A DNA stretch of 64,000 nucleotides from the NCBI RefSeq assembly GCF_016405855.1, contig NZ_JAEFCA010000002.1:310001-374000 (forward strand). The letters are read 5' to 3'. The stretch's first letter is position 1; every line of letters begins with the position of its first letter. Position numbers and translations under genes: made by a program. The notes under the pieces were generated by a model. That model had not been told where the DNA came from. It ran no database searches and saw only the letters and a program-made list of their open reading frames with translations. Origin of the DNA: Flavobacterium sp. IB48 (GTDB lineage Bacteria > Bacteroidota > Bacteroidia > Flavobacteriales > Flavobacteriaceae). Shown here piece by piece: positions 63,661-64,000 of this stretch.

Positions 63661-64000
63661 TTATAATAAATTTACTTTCACGCTATTTATTTTTCCTTCA
63701 AATTTAAAAGGCGCTTTTTTATAGTAACGAATAGAAACTGGCCCTCCTAAATCTTCGCCGACATCAAAAGTTTCGCTTGCGGTAAATGCTACAGGAACAG
63801 TACGTTTTACTTGCCCTTTAGCATATTCTTTTCCATCAACCGTAATTGCAATATCGGCAGGAGCACCCGGTTTTGCAATAGTCGTTAAAACCTCTATTTT
63901 ATGTTTTCCTGCCGGAATTTTTTCAGAAGATTCAACATTGTAGCGTTCAATAATTAGCATGTTATATTCGTAAACTAATTTCCCGTTATCCATAAACAAA
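63661..64000 (-). CDS. Sulfatase C-terminal region (partial)
   Basis: The last ~112 residues of a minus-strand gene are present. The beta-sandwich pattern (KLVYEYNMLIIERYNVES, IPAGKHKIEV, DIAITVDGKEYAKGQV, SETFDVGEDLGGPVS) is the usual C-terminal tail of large arylsulfatases. The catalytic formylglycine motif would lie outside the window, so activity cannot be checked. Confidence 0.7.
   Translation of the reverse strand, partial: LFMDNGKLVYEYNMLIIERYNVESSEKIPAGKHKIEVLTTIAKPGAPADIAITVDGKEYAKGQVKRTVPVAFTASETFDVGEDLGGPVSIRYYKKAPFKFEGKINSVKVNLL

Overview
The window looks like a Bacteroidota chromosome, most probably a Flavobacterium or close relative. The DNA is AT-rich, start codons lack strong Shine-Dalgarno sequences, several promoters carry the Bacteroidota -7 box TAnnTTTG, a SusC/SusD pair is present, and one giant secreted protein ends in a type IX secretion sorting domain. 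I saw no tRNA, rRNA, transposase, integrase or CRISPR array.

Region 1 (about 1-13.6 kb) is accessory DNA that looks like the cargo end of an integrative conjugative element. A conjugation-type gene block (SSB, an unknown protein, PcfK-like, PcfJ-like; 5517-8030) is flanked by large predicted anti-phage genes. These are a partial OLD-family ATPase (1-308), an Avs-like nuclease-STAND protein (841-5109), a KAP-family NTPase with an unusual N-terminus (8126-11263), and a divergently transcribed Ser/Thr kinase (11828-13426). Degenerate copies of a short leader-like sequence sit at the borders of these cargo genes.

Region 2 (about 13.8-28.6 kb) is a second accessory block lying between two ~150-bp direct repeats, each followed by its own intrinsic terminator. 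Nearly everything between them is one minus-strand gene series. It starts with a Gabija-like pair (OLD/TOPRIM ATPase plus UvrD helicase), then a trypsin-like protease, several unknowns, a GIY-YIG-like protein, an exported protein, an Mrr-type nuclease, an acetyltransferase, a RES-domain protein, an Abi_C/HEPN-like protein and a possible ADP-ribosyltransferase-like protein. A PD-(D/E)XK-like gene is divergent at the far end, behind dyad operators. This region is the best candidate for an undescribed multi-gene defence or toxin system.

Region 3 (28.7-41.8 kb) looks chromosomal. It has an XRE regulator, an Lrp/AsnC regulator, a bile-acid-symporter-family transporter, and MesD with MesX (DUF1852), an oxygen-dependent folate-independent methionine synthase pair. 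A nitroreductase follows, then a tight seven-gene operon with three tandem tail-collar proteins, DUF6916, a GNAT enzyme and a 1382-residue type IX-secreted adhesin.

Region 4 (41.8-60.8 kb) is a polysaccharide utilisation locus, most likely for acetylated or feruloylated (arabino)xylan. It contains SusC/SusD, a GH8, three GH43, a GH97, a CE6-CE1 esterase fusion and a GH3 with PA14. Four copies of the LacI-type operator core CAATCGGTTG lie in its promoter regions. Two of them overlap the predicted -33 element, with the -7 box 18-19 bp away, so all transcription units of the locus are probably controlled by one LacI-type regulator encoded elsewhere. The window ends with a CPA2-type antiporter, a small lipoprotein and the C-terminus of a sulfatase.
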